This document shows, one piece after another, positions 1 through 15,400 of a DNA stretch of 64,000 nt. The stretch's first letter is position 1; every line of letters starts with the position of its first letter. The DNA is from Amphiduros pacificus (Eukaryota > Annelida > Polychaeta > Phyllodocida > Hesionidae), in assembly GCA_949316495.1 (NCBI GenBank), contig OX439009.1:14492201-14556200 (forward strand). The letters run 5' to 3'. Under the pieces are notes generated by a model that worked only from the letters and a program-made list of their open reading frames with translations, ran no database searches and was not told the DNA's origin. The translations under genes and the position numbers were made by a program.

Positions 1-288
1 GGTATGAGCTGGGGTATGAGATGGGTGGATGAGGTGGGGTATGAGTTGGGGTATGAGCTAGGGTATGAGTTGGGGTATGAGCTGGGATATGAGCTGGGAT
101 ATGAGTTAAGGGTATGAGCTGGGATATGAGCTGGAATATGAGTTACGGGTTTGAGCTGGGGTATGAGCTGGGGTATGAGATGGGTGGATGAGGTGGGGTA
201 TGAGCTGGGATATCTGCTGGGGTATGAGCTGGGATATGAGTTAAGGGTATGAGCTGGGGTATGAGTTGATTGGATGAATGGTGTCATC
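1..288. repeat. 12-bp minisatellite in 3' UTR or downstream
   Basis: Imperfect tandem copies of GGGTATGAGCTG, running off the left edge. It begins 9 bp past the stop codon, so on the minus strand it is probably the start of the 3' UTR. Confidence 0.85.
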
Positions 289-296
289 CGCTCCTA

Positions 297-415
297 TCAT
301 AACATATAGTTCTTCTTGAGCACGTCTAGATAGTCTGTGGCAGATCTGTTGAATGTGGACTGTAGCAGGGTGTCGTCAAAGCTGCGGTGTGGAACAGATA
401 TGTCAATCTGGGGAG
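297..415 (-). CDS. ANKRD26: exon 58: last coding exon with stop
   Basis: 119 bp including the TGA at 297-299, phase 1 start. It encodes APQIDISVPHRSFDDTLLQS, ending TDYLDVLKKNYML. The acceptor is TTTGCAG. No AATAAA is seen on the minus strand between the stop and the window edge, so the 3' end of the transcript is outside. Confidence 0.9.
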
Positions 416-3400
416 CTGCAAATTACAAAAAGAAAATGTTATTGGCTTTTAGTATGATTGCATAAATATTTATATTTATAGTGTCCTTGTAGATTACTAC
501 CTTTACTCAGTGTACATTTTCTAGACCAAATTAGATTTTCAAATTAATTCGTTGAAATAAACCATTTCAATAAACCTTTCTTTTTATAATGTAGGTCACA
601 TATGTGAGTCATTTTATGTTTTGTTGAACCTATCAAAGTATTTAACGTTAGGGGGAACAGTGTCTTCTTAAGTTCTTTTTTCCCGCCAAAAAAAGTCATT
701 TGAACCCCAATAAATGACATGGTGCAAGATGATTGCTTTGTATAAAAATAACTACAAAAAGGATTTCAGCCTTTAAGGTATCAAATGCTTAGGGATAGAT
801 TTTTCTTTTGATTTGATTTTTAATTTGTTTTTAAAATTTTATCATTCTTAATCATTTTACATTTAAAGTTACAGTAAAAATCAGAAAAAGATGGTTTGTT
901 TGGTTACAATTTTAGAAAAGATAGAGCTAACTTGAAAAACATTTTTGTGAACAACTACACTATCAATCGTTAGAACTAAGGCATTAATCTTAAGCTAGGA
1001 TGATGTTATTTAGTTTAAATAGACAGAATTTTAAAAGATGTCTTATAACTCAAGTAATTTGTGTTTTTGTAAATAAAATGATTCAAATAAATGCAATTTT
1101 TTGACACCATTTGGTAATTTTTGACTTGAGTTTGAAGAAAGTTTGGTATCTCAAAATATAGACCATTAATCAAAATTCCATCTATTTAAACTAAATAGAA
1201 TAATATTTGGCGTACACCTGTTCTTAAATTTTGGTAAATAACCTTGCAAAACTTTGCTCAATTTTGTTATAAAAAGCGTGGGAAATTTGGAGAAATATGA
1301 TATTTTGTTTACTTCTAATTTTGTATCACTGGGCAGTGATGAGGTCGAATGCAGCAGCTACTGGCTAATGGATTAGTCATAAAAGACCACTAAATGATGT
1401 TTATATGTGTATGTATCAACATTGATCCCCTTTGGACAGAAGTATGTTACCTTTTTAGCTTACTTTGGTATGTTACAAAGGTGCACTATTTCATGTAGTT
1501 CAAGGAGTAATGACGTCATAATGGTTCTGTGGCTATTCATCAATGAAATAGTGACGTCATACCTTTTGGTAACTAAGCAACAATCAACAACACATTTCAT
1601 GCAGCTGTGATCCTGTGTATGAAGTGTCCCTGTTCCCCCTAACGTTAAATATTTTGCTTCTCTCTCAAAAATCAGGTAAAATTCTTCAGGCTAAGATACA
1701 TTCACTATGTCGAATCATCTTTACACGTCTTGTCCCTTGGATTCACTACATAGAATCCTCCTCTTAAAACAACTAGTCCCTTTGATTCTTTATAAAGTCT
1801 TCCTCTTCATACAAAGTCCCTTTGATTCATTATAAAGAGTCTTCCTCTTTATACAAAATCCCAAACTTGGCTCCTAATATTCATTATGAAGAATCCTCTA
1901 CCTAATAAAACTAAACCCTAATCCTCTACCTAATAAAACTAAACCCTAATCCTCTACCTAATAAAACTAATACCAAATCCTCTACCTAATAAAACTAATA
2001 CCAAATCCTCTACCTAATAAAACTAATGCCTAATCCTCTACCTAATAAAACTAAGACCAAATCCTCTACCTAATAAAACTAATACCTAATCCTCTACCTA
2101 ATAAAACCAATGCCTAATCCTCTACCTAATAAAACTAATACCAAATCCTCTACCTAATAAAACTAATACCTAATCCTCTACCTAATAAAACTAATACCTA
2201 ATCCTCTACCTAATAAAACCAATACCTAATCCTCTATCTAATAAAACTAATACCTAATCCTCTACCTAATAAAACTAATACCTAATCCTCTACCTAATAA
2301 AACTAATACCTAATCCTCTATCTAATAAAACTAATACCTAATCCTCTACCTAATAAAACTAATACCTAATCCTCTACCTAATAAAGACCGACCCCACTAG
2401 CACAGTTGGTAGAGTGCAGGATCTGTGCCTTTGTTGGTTAAATAAGTGGAGGACGGGAGGTGGTGGGTTCAACTCCCACTGCGGCAGTGTTACTTTCACA
2501 CTGGTTAAAAGGCTCGTAAGTCCACCTGATATGGCCATAGTTGCTGAAAGGGTCGTAAAAACACCATTTCACAAATATTTTTTTCTACCTAATAAAACTA
2601 ATACCTAATCCTTTAACTAATAAAACTGGTCGCTTTGATGAATTATCAACACTTGCCATTAACATGGCCTAATCTATTTGTGCAGTGTATGAATGTATTA
2701 ATGAAAGGATTCTTTGTGGCTATCCACACCATAAGGTCATTCACTGCAATCCCTAGTAAGAGGGAGACTGTAATAAACTGTTAATACCACAATTAAAGTA
2801 CAATGCTTAATTCAACCTTATATACCGTGGATATTTTACACTGGATATTGCAAACAAGCTGAGCCTACCTTTCTCCATGTGTTTATGAATGCTCCTATCA
2901 AGTTCTGAGCGTATTTTGTGGCTGAGGACATCGTTGATGCCGTGTGGCACTTTGCTGGGGTAGAAGGCCGGAGAACCTCCTCCGCCTCCGGTCCAGCCGT
3001 TCTCTATCACTCCCGGCTGCAACCTTTGCCTCTCCAAGCTGCAAACCACACAATATTCACTTAAAAATAATATCATAAAAAATAAGATGCTCTAAAACTT
3101 ATATTTAAATTTTGCAATTAATCTTAAATCAACTCAATAACCAAAGCTGTCATTTGTGAAAAAGCAGCTTGTCTTAGTTGTTTGTCTTATAATAGGTACA
3201 AAATACACTAAAAACATAGATGGGACATTTTCAGTTTTTCTATGTCATTGTCCCATGTCACCTACTTAAAAAAGATCCCTGTATTAATTAGCCCTCAGAC
3301 TGTCTTTATAATTTTGACATTTTACCTTCAAAACATGGAAAAAATATTCCACTTCATTTGGCTGGTTTTATTTTTAAATATTCAATTTAATATTTCACAT

Positions 3401-6400
3401 GTATAATCTTCCCAAGAAATCATCCCAAAGTTTGAATAAATGGTGAAGCAATATCAGGGAAGGATACTTACAACATTTGTGCTTTGTTGGCCTTGTCGGA
3501 GGCATGCTGCAGTTTGTCGGCCAGACGCTCCCGTAACTTCACCTCACTCTGGTAGAGTTCCTCAAACTTGCGGGCTTCAAATTCCTTGTTCTCCTTGGAG
3601 GAAATCATCTCGGTCTGGCTACTACGCATCTTATTCAACTCATCCTACAATAAACAAACAAGAATATCTTACCATATTTTATATTAAAAAATACTTAAAT
3701 GGATGTTTAATGAGAAAGAATAAATAACTGATTTTTTAGTTTTACTTGTTAATTAAATTTCTTTAAAAATGCTATTCCTGACCACAAATACTTTGTGTTC
3801 TAAAAAAAACAGTAATCAAAACAAGATTCTAGTCTAATATAAGGAAGAAATGAAAACCTAGTACTCCATAAAAATGGTCAGATCTGCATATCATGCTACT
3901 ATTGGCGTAATTATAGGATTCAAACCAGGAGATAAGGCTTACGTACCATGAGCTCTTTCTTTGTTTTCTCAAAGTCCCTCCTCATTTCGAAATCATTACT
4001 TTCCCGCATTTTGTCCAGCCTCTCCCTGGCATCGGCTTGCTCCTGCAGGTAGTTGTTGACGTCCTCCAGCTTCTGGTTGAGTTCTAGTCTGGAGCGTGCT
4101 TCGAGTTCTGCCTTCATTCTCTCCACCTCAGTTCGGTCCATAAAGTTCGAGTTAACATGCGACTAGAATTGTAGCAAAACAAGAGATTTTAATTTAACTT
4201 GAATATATTCTCAGAATACTCTAAAGTTCCATTGCTCAATTTATTACCCACATATTCTATTCTTTAAACATGGAGTGGTTTAGGTATACAAACTGAGCCT
4301 CCATTTTGGAAATGGTATCATTGCTTAATATATTTGTGAAACATAAGGAATATAGGGCATGGATAATGTATTCAAAATATGAAAACAATAGGAGTGAGTT
4401 GTATAAAAACAAATATTTGTACCTTATTTTATTCTATATGCTTAGCTGAACCTTAATCTTCTTTGATAAAGAATTTCACAGATTTGGGTAGAGAAATATA
4501 TTCACACTATCAATTTGATAATGGGCTTTAACGTTCCGCACGCCGTTGTTCCTGTTGGTTATCGAGAAACCCTCAGCATATTTACCTTATACATGGCGAG
4601 TTCCTCTTCAAGGCGTTTCTTGGCCCGGTCAACCTTGTTGAAGGATTTCTCCATGTTGCGGAGGGAGGTGAGTTCCTGGTTTTGCTGCCGGGACCGGAGA
4701 TCTAGCCGATCCTTCTGCTCCGTCTCCCTCTCCAGCTGGCTCTGCACATCTTCCAACTGCAACATAACACACGGTCAATTCATAGTTCATCAGTCAAAAT
4801 CTGACTGGATAGTGATGAAAGCAATCACAAATTATTCTGGGAAATAATGCCAGATTCTAAAAGTCATTGGTAAATTAACAGGATGACAGCACATTTCTAC
4901 AAAAACATTTTCAGCCAAAACATTTTTATTAATGTTTTTAACATATTCAACTTCAAAAGTTCAATAAAATATATATTTCCTTATTACTAAAAGGCTAAAG
5001 CAAGCTAATCTAGGACACCAGTATTATTTAGTTTTATGGAATTGTCATATATATCACTGAGGTCAGCAATATTGTCACTGATAGTAAAAACTTTTTATTA
5101 CTGCATTTATTATAAAGCCAACTAAGAGATTCTGGAATATTTTAGGGACATTCCATTCAATGTCTGCATCTAAATACAAGACAAAAATAGTAAAAGGGAA
5201 AACACTCACATCTGCTCCTAACCCGCCCAGATACATTTTCATTTCCACCAGCTGCTTGCATTAAACGTCATATTTTTATTCATATTTACCATATTTTCAT
5301 AAAATATAATAAAACTTAACTCAAATGTCCATAATATGTCATCATTCACTCACAGAAACTTGTTTCAAAACCATGCAGCCATATAGACAACATGCGTGCA
5401 AGTATGCCAACAAATATCGCAAAAACCAAAACTGTGACCAAGAATCAATTCCCAGGAATTGTTGATTGATTTCAGTGAAGTTGTACATTTCCAGTATGTA
5501 TTTTTCAATGGGGGGAAAATAACAAACTGGCTTCTGACAATAAGATGTAAAATGGATTCCAATATTTTAAACCTCATCATTAAAACATCTCTCATTCTCA
5601 AATACATGATACATACCTTGTTTGTTTGTTTGTTCCCAAAACTCACCATCCATAATAACACATAACTTACACTTACCTGGTCTGTACCTTTTAGTTGTTA
5701 TGACAACCCCTCACAAACAAAGTGGAGTCTACTAATTCATGAAAATAGTAGCATAAACATGCAACATACCTGTCTTCTTACAGTGGAGAGTGTGCGCTCC
5801 GTCTCAATGTGTTCCCGTTCAAAATTAGACCTCATAACATTGACATGATTGTCACTGGTATCCAATTCCTGAATGGTGATGAACCACATCAGTGATATAC
5901 ATCCATGCATATAAATCAACATACAGCAGGCAAACCAGAAACCAAGGTGATAATGTGAAGGTGTCAAGCACCGTGATAATTAAAGGAAAAAGTAACAATA
6001 AACAATCAGTGTTCATTAATTTAGGAAATTTTAGCAACCTTTTCTCATTTATTTTTAATTTTATCAAGAGCATTAACTCTTAGTCCCCCATACTTTCAAT
6101 GGTCACCATGGCAACAAAAACCAACCAATCAGTGCCATTACCTAATCAGATTGGTGAAAAGTCCCCAGGAATGCATGTGTGCAATATCTAAGGTAAATGT
6201 CAAACAGTTGTGGCTGTATCGTAAACACAAGTAATTTATCACGGACGCACGCACGGATGCATGCATGCACGGATGCAGCTCAATTTACTGTCCCCTGCTT
6301 TTCACGTTGCGAAGAATGCAGGAGATAAAGAGACACCTCTGTGCTATATATGCTTTAAATCTGATACATGATTCCAGGTCTCTTCATTATGTAACATTAT

Positions 6401-9400
6401 GCAAAATTACCATTATCTATAATAATGTGTAATACAACTATAACAAGCTCTTGTAACTTATCTTCTGATATAATATATCTATTCTAAATTGAGGATAAAT
6501 CTTTATTTATGTCTCATCAAGCCAAAAAGTGGTTCATTCTTCTTTATAACTGGCAATCTAAAATTTTACTTAGATGTGTCGGAATATCTCTGTAGTTGCT
6601 AAACTTTCCCAAAATAATATTTTATAAATCCAATAAGAAGGAGTTTAATTTATTAAAGTGTACTGTATACCATTCAAAGATTATAATGCAATGTTTCATA
6701 TGTCGTAAACATAACAAAACCATAAATATGGAGATCATAACGTCTAATTAAAATCATTAATGGATACTTTATTTTTCATCTATTTATCTTAAGATTCATG
6801 TTGTTGATATTATTGATATGATTATTTTGTGGTTTGATTTTCCATAGGAATGGGCATCTCTCACCTTGAGTCGCTTTCTGGCAGCCTTCAGATGGGCTCT
6901 CAGGGCAACCACTTCATTGCCTAAATTACTAGATCTGAAATACAAACATAAGGCATCAATTCTAAGATTAAACAAAGGTTTACCTGAAATTCTTTCTCAG
7001 GATTATCAAAATACAAGTCCACTGTTAATGGCAACAATGGTGGGAGTAGAATTTTATGATTGTTATATGAGACTCCTGTCAATTTCAAAATATTTCAAAT
7101 AAAATCCCAAAAATCACACTTCAATAATACTCCTTGCCAATTCCTTTCTTCTGATAATTATCAGGAAAATTTCACCACAATTCAAAGTGTCCACCAATTT
7201 TGAAATTTTCAAAGTCTAAATAATTGCCATTGTCTTCCACCATTGTCTTGACTGTCATGATTGGTTCCTCAACCGGATATGCGTCCGGACTTCATAGGAT
7301 TAATATTATGAGATAATCATAGCTCAATTATGCCTGCCCAAAATAAATCTACCTCAACTATATGTAATATTTGTTTGATAAAAATATACATACTTTTCTT
7401 GTTCACTTGCCAACTTGACATCTGCTGTTTTCTTCAGTTCCATAGCTTTCCTTGTTTTCTTCCTTTCCTGTTTAATAAAAACCCATTCAAAGTAAATATA
7501 TACGTATCCCATCAAAGATATTCTTATTCTCAGGATAAAAAATCTCATCTTATATAAGAAAGACTAAAAGCTAATACTTATATACACAAAACAAATTAAT
7601 CCTTTAAATATAATTGGGATAAAATATAATATGATGAATCTGTAGATTAAATAAAAGAGGGGGAAAATGAAGAATCAATGTTTGTGCAATAAAATACTTA
7701 CTTCTTCAACCTGAGCAAGACTTTCCTGTTTCTGCCGTTCAAGCTGTGCAATCTGTGTGAGGAGTGAAACATGCCACTGATTGGAGAATGCTTTTTATTG
7801 GAGTGTGATTTTTTGGTGATAATCATTGTATAGAAGAGATTTATCATTCCAACTAACAGTCCATGAAGCATTATAAGCAGTGTCTTAATGAAACTTAAAT
7901 ATACACTTACTAGCTCTAAATCATATAATATTTAAATATAAGAGAAAATCTATATGTATTAATTATGGTCATTAAACCAAAAGTTTCTTATAATCTTTGA
8001 TTGTATCTAAAATATCAGAACATGGATGATCTTAATTAAAAACTAATTAAAATAAATCAAATCAAGGTCTGACCCACATCAAGAAATCAAATATAATCCT
8101 CAATACCACTTTAAAACCAAAGATATTTCTCATTCACACCATGCCATATATCATGCCAGTTCCCAAATATATCTTTTTCGAGATGTGACTTATTTCACAA
8201 ATACCTTCAAAATATCTGTACTTACATTTAACTCCTATTTATTAAAAATTGTTTTGAGAAAAGGAAGAAATCTTAATATCTTATTTTTGAGGAAGCTTTT
8301 ATCTTAATGAATAAAATGTCAGATAGGTTTATTAGTGTTTATCATTTAACTGTTCTGCATCTAATATCTGAATGAAGCTTACACGCAATCCTAGTTTTGA
8401 CCTGGCCTTGACCTCTGTTTCCCATAATCCCCTGTTGTCTTCTGCTTCATATGTTGCAACTGTCTTTGCTGCTGCTGCCTCCTACAGGAAGGATGATGAA
8501 CCACATTATAAACCCAGATATCATCTTGGAACTCAAGTAATCATAAAATTAAAATTATTCGGAAAATAATTTTTTATATATTTTTATTTTGAAATTCAAT
8601 TTATGATGATATAAATTCAATAAAATGAAAACAATACAAAAGTAATCAGCCTGTCAGTGGGCTGGGGTCAATAATATCACAATGTTAATAAATCAAGGAT
8701 CAGATTTATTTTTAAAAAGTTACGACACCCAAAAAATTGTGGCAAACTATTAGTATGGATGCAAGCTCTACTGGAAAATTAATAAACAACCTTCTTATCA
8801 TACCATTCTATTAAAAATCTCTCAAATATCTTTCTACTGTACTAAAATGCTAAGATATCCTTACCCTACTATACATAAATGTTATGGTCCTCTAACTACC
8901 AAACCCTTATTTTAAGATACCACACCTCTATCATATTAAAATATATCAATATCCTACCATACCCTGAATGCTGATACCCTGACCATACCATGGCCTGAGG
9001 CTATGGTACCTTATCCCTTCCCTAAGTAAGATATTTGATATCCCACCCCTAAGATATCCTACCTTTAAGATATCCCACCCCTAAGATATCCTACCTTTAA
9101 GATATCCCACCCCTAAGATATCCTGCCTTTAAGATATCCCAACCCTAAGATATCCTGCCTTTACGATATCCCACCCCTAAGATATCCTACCTTTAAGATA
9201 TCCCACCCCTAAGATATCCTGCCTTTAAGATATCCCACCCCTAAGATATCATACCTTTAAGATATCCCACCCCTAAGATATCCTGCCTTTAAGATATCCC
9301 ACCCCTAAGATATCCTGCCTTTAAGATATCCCATCCCCAAAATATCCTGCCTTTAAGATATCCCACCCCTAAGATATCCTGCCTTTAAGATATCCCACCC

Positions 9401-12400
9401 CTAAGATATCCTGCCTTTAAGATATCCCACCCCTAAGATATCCTACCTTTAAGATATCCCACCCCTAAGATATCCTACCTTTAAGATATCCCACCCCTAA
9501 GATATCCTGCCTTTAAGATATCCCAACCCTAAGATATCCTGCCTTTACGATATCCCACCCCTAAGATATCCTACCTTTAAGATATCCCACCCCTAAGATA
9601 TCCTGCCTTTAAGATATCCCAACCCTAAGATATCCTGCCTTTAAGATATCCCACCCCTAAGATATCCTGCCTTTAAGATATCCCACCCCTAAGATATCCT
9701 GCCTTTAAGATATCCCACCCCTAAGATATCCTGCCTTTAAGATATCCCACCCCTAAGATATCCTGCCTTTAAGATATCCCACCCCTAAGATATCCTGCCT
9801 TTAAGATATCCCAACCCTAAAATATCCTGCCTTTAAGATATCCCACCCCTAAGATATCCTGCCCCTCGCCCAATGTTACCGATACCCTTGCCCTATGCTA
9901 CCTAATGTTAAAAAAATATTAAAAAATCATATATTGGTTTCTTCACAGCAATGTTATTTCAAACCAAATGTTAGAATACTAAATATATTCTTTAGTTGTG
10001 ATAAGAATACATAGATTAATCTACCACAGACAGTTAAAGCAATAATATGTTTTTACTAATATGACAATAATGGAAATCCCAAGGAAATAGAATTTTCAAA
10101 TGAAAAAAATTGACAGAAATATTTCAATGGGATCAAAGGAAATATCCACTACATTCTAAACTTTAATTTCTCTCTAGTATAATATTTGGCTAATATCCAA
10201 GAAAATATATCTTTTTTGACTAACTGCATAGTCTCAGAGTCTACAATATGATGACACAACACAAAGCTGCTAAAAAGCACAACACCATGACCACTAAAGC
10301 ATCATTCTTCACGAAGCTGTCTTACATTAGCCTGATAAGTTAACTCTGTGTTGGAGTTTTGAAAGGCAGCCACCTGCTCCTGAAGGTTTTCTCTTGTCTG
10401 AAATAAGCAGCCACTTGCATCAACTATAAGTTTGGAACAAATTACCATGGTGACCAACTCCCACCCATGCATCCATGGAATCCTCAACAGGGTGGGACTC
10501 TTCTCATGATGGACTTGGTGGCAATTTTCAAAATGTGGTCTCTTTATTAAGCAGTTTTTCATCCAAAAATTAGATCACAAAATGATTTGCCACTAAACCC
10601 ACATTTCATTAGAGAATTGGAATGTTCATAATTTTTCAATTTGATTTGATGCCGCCAATCATTTTTTATTTCAATATTCATTCAAAGATGACAAATAATT
10701 TTCATAAAAAATTAATGGCGATTCAGAATTAGTTTTCATGCAATGCAATCAATGTAATATCATGCTATAAAAATTGATTCATTCCAGCTCTCTGATATAT
10801 AACAACTGCCATACATAGCCAACATGCATCCAGATTTCATAGAACCAGAGCATTCTGACAGACTAATAGGGGTGTTTGCCAAAGAAGTACCATGTATTCT
10901 TGCATGATCATTCTTTGTTTCTTCTTGTGAACTTACGGTTAGCTTATCTTCTATATGGGCATTGGCACTTTTAAGGTTGCCTAGCAACTGTTCCATTGTT
11001 TGACGCACCTGGATATGATTTTCATACAACAGAAACATTGTAACAAACACACACAAATGAAAGTTTAAAATCCTTATACTGTTCTCTTTTTCTTAATCAT
11101 ACCTAGTTCTTATCACAGAAATCTTTTTATTCAAGTACACAAATTTGCGCTAGCATAAATTGTCTTAATGTGATTTCAACAAGTCAAAAATTATGGTCCT
11201 TATCAAACACAAAACACTTACATCAATCAACATGTTTTTTAAGATCTTTTAAAAAATTCAAAACAATCACATTAAAATATCATAAACATACATATAAATG
11301 CAAACCTAATCATTTATCCCTATTTCAAAAGCATTTTGGCACTAAACTTACTTTTAGGCAATATTTTAATATTTATGTCAAATGCAAATTATTAATTCTA
11401 TCACATGTACATTCTGAAAGCTAAAACAAAAGTACTTGATAAGTGCTGTGAGATATGAGGCAAGGTTCGCACCTGATTGGAATCCTGCAAGTCTTTCTGC
11501 AGCATGTCTGTCTTCTGCTGCTCGTGTTTGAACGCGGCTTCCATCCTGGCATTGTCCAGTTCCAGCCGATGAATAATGGCCTCCAACTCAGACTGCCAAT
11601 ATCAATCATTATTCATATTAAATATGTAAATCATCCAGATCATGGCACACAATATCATTGATACACCACTATCAACAAAAAATATCTCATAAATATGTTA
11701 TCTCATTATTAATCATCCAGATCATGGCACACAATATCATTGATACAACACTATCAATCAAAAAGTACACAATGTCATTAAAATAATCATTGAAATAATC
11801 ATGCCTATCATAAAGATAAAGACTTCAATAATGTGTGGAGACTTCACTGTCTCTTAGTTACATCAGATAAACATAGTGAATATGCCATCAGAAATAAATT
11901 TTTCATGTTGAATTAGATTTTTTTTAATATAAATTTTGCATGTGAATTTCAAATGATACATATCTGTAAAAACTAAAACAGCACCATAAACATTTTTGAA
12001 ATGGAACATTTTTTCTTATTCATTATTATTGATAGAGAGAAACTATCATGGTAACTTCTAGCACCAAAATGTGAAGTATGATATGAAATATTTGGATTAC
12101 TTTATTTCTTATGTTAATTTCAACTATAACTATTGGATGAATAATTCATCAGTCTTGAACAAAACCATTTTGGAAAAGTAAGTTGGTACTATAAGGAGGA
12201 TGCTAATACCTTCAGTCATAATGAAGGATTGCCTAAAAACCTTCCCATAACCTATAAAAAAAACAAATAGCCTGGTCTCCTGAAAGAAAACTCAATCCTA
12301 CTTGTTTAAGATATACATACTGATATGAATATCAAAATCTATACACCGGTGAATCCTTATTTCCAAGGAATATTTTAAAACCTTTCCATTTACATTGTTA

Positions 12401-15400
12401 CCTTTTTTTGTAGAGATGCAAAATCTGAGTGAAAATTCTGCACAACCTCCTTTACTATTGTCTGTATAGGGATTACACATAATGCCAGTCAATATCTTCG
12501 CATTGAAAATTATCACTTTTAAATGGTAGGTAAGGGAAAATTATTGAACACTGATAAAACCAATTAGACTATGTTTAGATGTCTTTGGAAAAGCCACTCA
12601 TTTTCAAAGTCATGCAAGTATTTTTAAGTACTGATTTGTTCTGGTTGCAATTTTTTTCACATACTTTTTTCTGGATTAGATGACAGATGGACAGACATGT
12701 ATGATAACAATACCCAACCTTGTATATTGGCTGAGAGGTTACAAACTGAGACATATTTCTTAAAACTGTATTTCATTTCTTAAGTATATTACATCTTTCA
12801 GTTAGTACTGGTAAACAATATCATATATTAAAAGAGGGGTCAAGATTTAAACTTTAGGCTATTTTACTTTTGTAATTTATCATATCTAAAGACTGAAGAA
12901 TATGGAGAGAGGGCTCAAGATTTAAACTAAAGGCTATACCTTTTAATTTATCATATCTCACGTTTGACAATCATACACAATACAGGTTGATTTAACTCTC
13001 AAACAACTAAAAACACCAGTCAAAATAATCATCTAAAAATAACACAGAATATATCTCTGCAGAGAATTTATAAAATATAAAACCTGGATATTAGAATCAT
13101 GAAAAAAGTGTTTACACTTGAGAGCTCAGATATTACACAGGGGTTGGATCAAGGATCTAGAGGGAGCCACATGACCTGACCACTTACCTGAATAGTAAAC
13201 TCCTAGCAAATATACAAATGTGCTTGGTGAGTTTCAGTCATATCTCATTATAATCACAATGAAAACAGGTTTGTGATAATCATCTTATAAATTTCAAAAA
13301 TGAAAATGTCATCTTAAAAATGAATCTCTGTCTTTTATGGACAGTTTAGAATGTCACTGATTATGTTAATGGTTGAGATTGAAACAACCACAATCATTCA
13401 TTTCTGAATTATCATGATAAATGTTAAAGTAAAAAAAAAAATGTTTCTCTACAGACCAGATCAGCAGTGGGAGGGACCTCTCTATTCAGAAAGTTTGGTG
13501 CTTAATTTGGTAACTTAAGTTTGTTATAATATACATGACTGTATAACTTACGGCCTTAATAATAAATGATCACTTTCCCTCCATAAAAACTATGCAACAA
13601 TCTTACCTCTGTGAGTGATTCAGATCTGTGTATCTAGATAATGATATTGACTTGTATATTCAGAAAAAAAAAAAACATTTCCACTTTTTTACATAAACCT
13701 TTCATTGGGTTTGATATGATCTTTTAGCAAACATCTTCATATTTCATGGCTGCATCATATTTCATACCAAAGAAACAAGTTCCCTTTTCAACCTGGTTAC
13801 CAAGGCAACCTTCAGCAGAACAATGCTGATGCCATGACAATACTCACCTTGGACTTAGTTGCAGCCTCTGCTGTGGCTGATTGGTTCATGAGCTGCTGTG
13901 AGGTAGCCTCTTTGCTCTGTTGCTCGCGGTCCAGCCTCTCTACGAGCTCAGCGACGCGGGCCTGTGCCTCCATCTGCTTCTCCTTGGCGGAGTCGAGCTT
14001 GGTCTGCAGTCGCTCTATGTCAGCCTTCAGGTTCCCTCTCTCCACCTCTAGCTGCTCCTTAGACTGCACACAATCACAAACATTCTCTTGTCAAATCAAT
14101 AGTACACCAACACAAACATTCCCTCATCAAATCAACTACCATATATTTAGTAATCTTCTCATTCAATAGGTAAGAAAGTTATTAACAAATTCAGCTTTGA
14201 GAGAATTTCAAAATAAATATGTATTTCTAGAGTTTAATCTTACTTTACATCAGTATGCTTGAGACAATATTAATATATAAGTATATGTGTCCATAGAATG
14301 TAAGTATTGGTGATGTGTGGCATACCCTGTGTGCCACCTCGAGGGAGGCCTCGGCTACAGAGAGTTTCCTCTGGGCCTCCGTAGCCTCCATAGTGGAGTG
14401 TCTGGACTCTTGCTCAGCACTGCTACGTCTGCCGTCCATGTCTCGGATCTCATCTCTCAGTCGCATCACCGTCTCATTCAACATCGAGTTCCGATCTTCT
14501 AAAGTGCTCCGTGACTGTAATAAACCATTCCAAATAAAACTTAAGAAAAATATATCCATATCAAGGCCATAATCAGGAAAGATTAATCCACTTCTAACCC
14601 AGACAGCCTGAATGCCACTCATATGGAGCCCCTATCTTCATCTCTATATATTTCTATCTCTATAAAACACAGAGGCACCGAAAGGGTATATGTGAAAGCA
14701 GCCTGTCCTGCTGAGTGTCACTTTGGGATATATTGTTAAGCATAAATCACTAAAAGATTTTTCAGAGCCTTTATTTTTTGGCATCTATATTACTATCTGC
14801 TCTGACCTTCTCGTGGTCCTCTCGGAGGGACTGCAGCATGAGGGCAAACTTGTCCTGGGAGTCGCCGCGGTCCCTGCCGAGGTCCTTCACCCTCAGCTCG
14901 TCCACCTGCTTCTTAAGGTCGAGGTTCTCATGTTGCAGACCGGATACCTTCTCCTGCACCGTCTCCAGCTTGGCCTGCGCTCTCACACTTTCCTCCTGGA
15001 AACACACACAGTCTCTGTACTAATCACTTCCCTCTATTCCTTCATGCTCTTTATGCTCTTTATGCTCTAATGAAGATCACCCTCTTAAACAAACCTCAAA
15101 GTGCAACCTCACCCCCCACCTCTCTCCTGCCAAATTTTCATTTTCTTGTGTTTTAGTGACTTTTGTTTTAATTTTTTTAAAGAAATCCGTTATTTCAGGT
15201 CTTCACTGGAAACTTTTATCTTTGTCTAAATACATTTGTGATGATAAAACTTTTAACAAATAATCACATTTTAGATACAGTAAAATTAATAAAAGTCTTC
15301 CCCTTATTGTTTTGCAACAAATAAATTGATAATAAGTACTTTTTCCTTTCTGTAATCTTCATTGAGAGTTTCAAAGGCAGTTTTCCTCTGGTCTAGGTCT

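Noticed and set aside
2386-2480. Functional tRNA gene
   Set aside because: A and B boxes are present but the distance is too long, no acceptor stem closes, and it continues into a non-tRNA body: a SINE.
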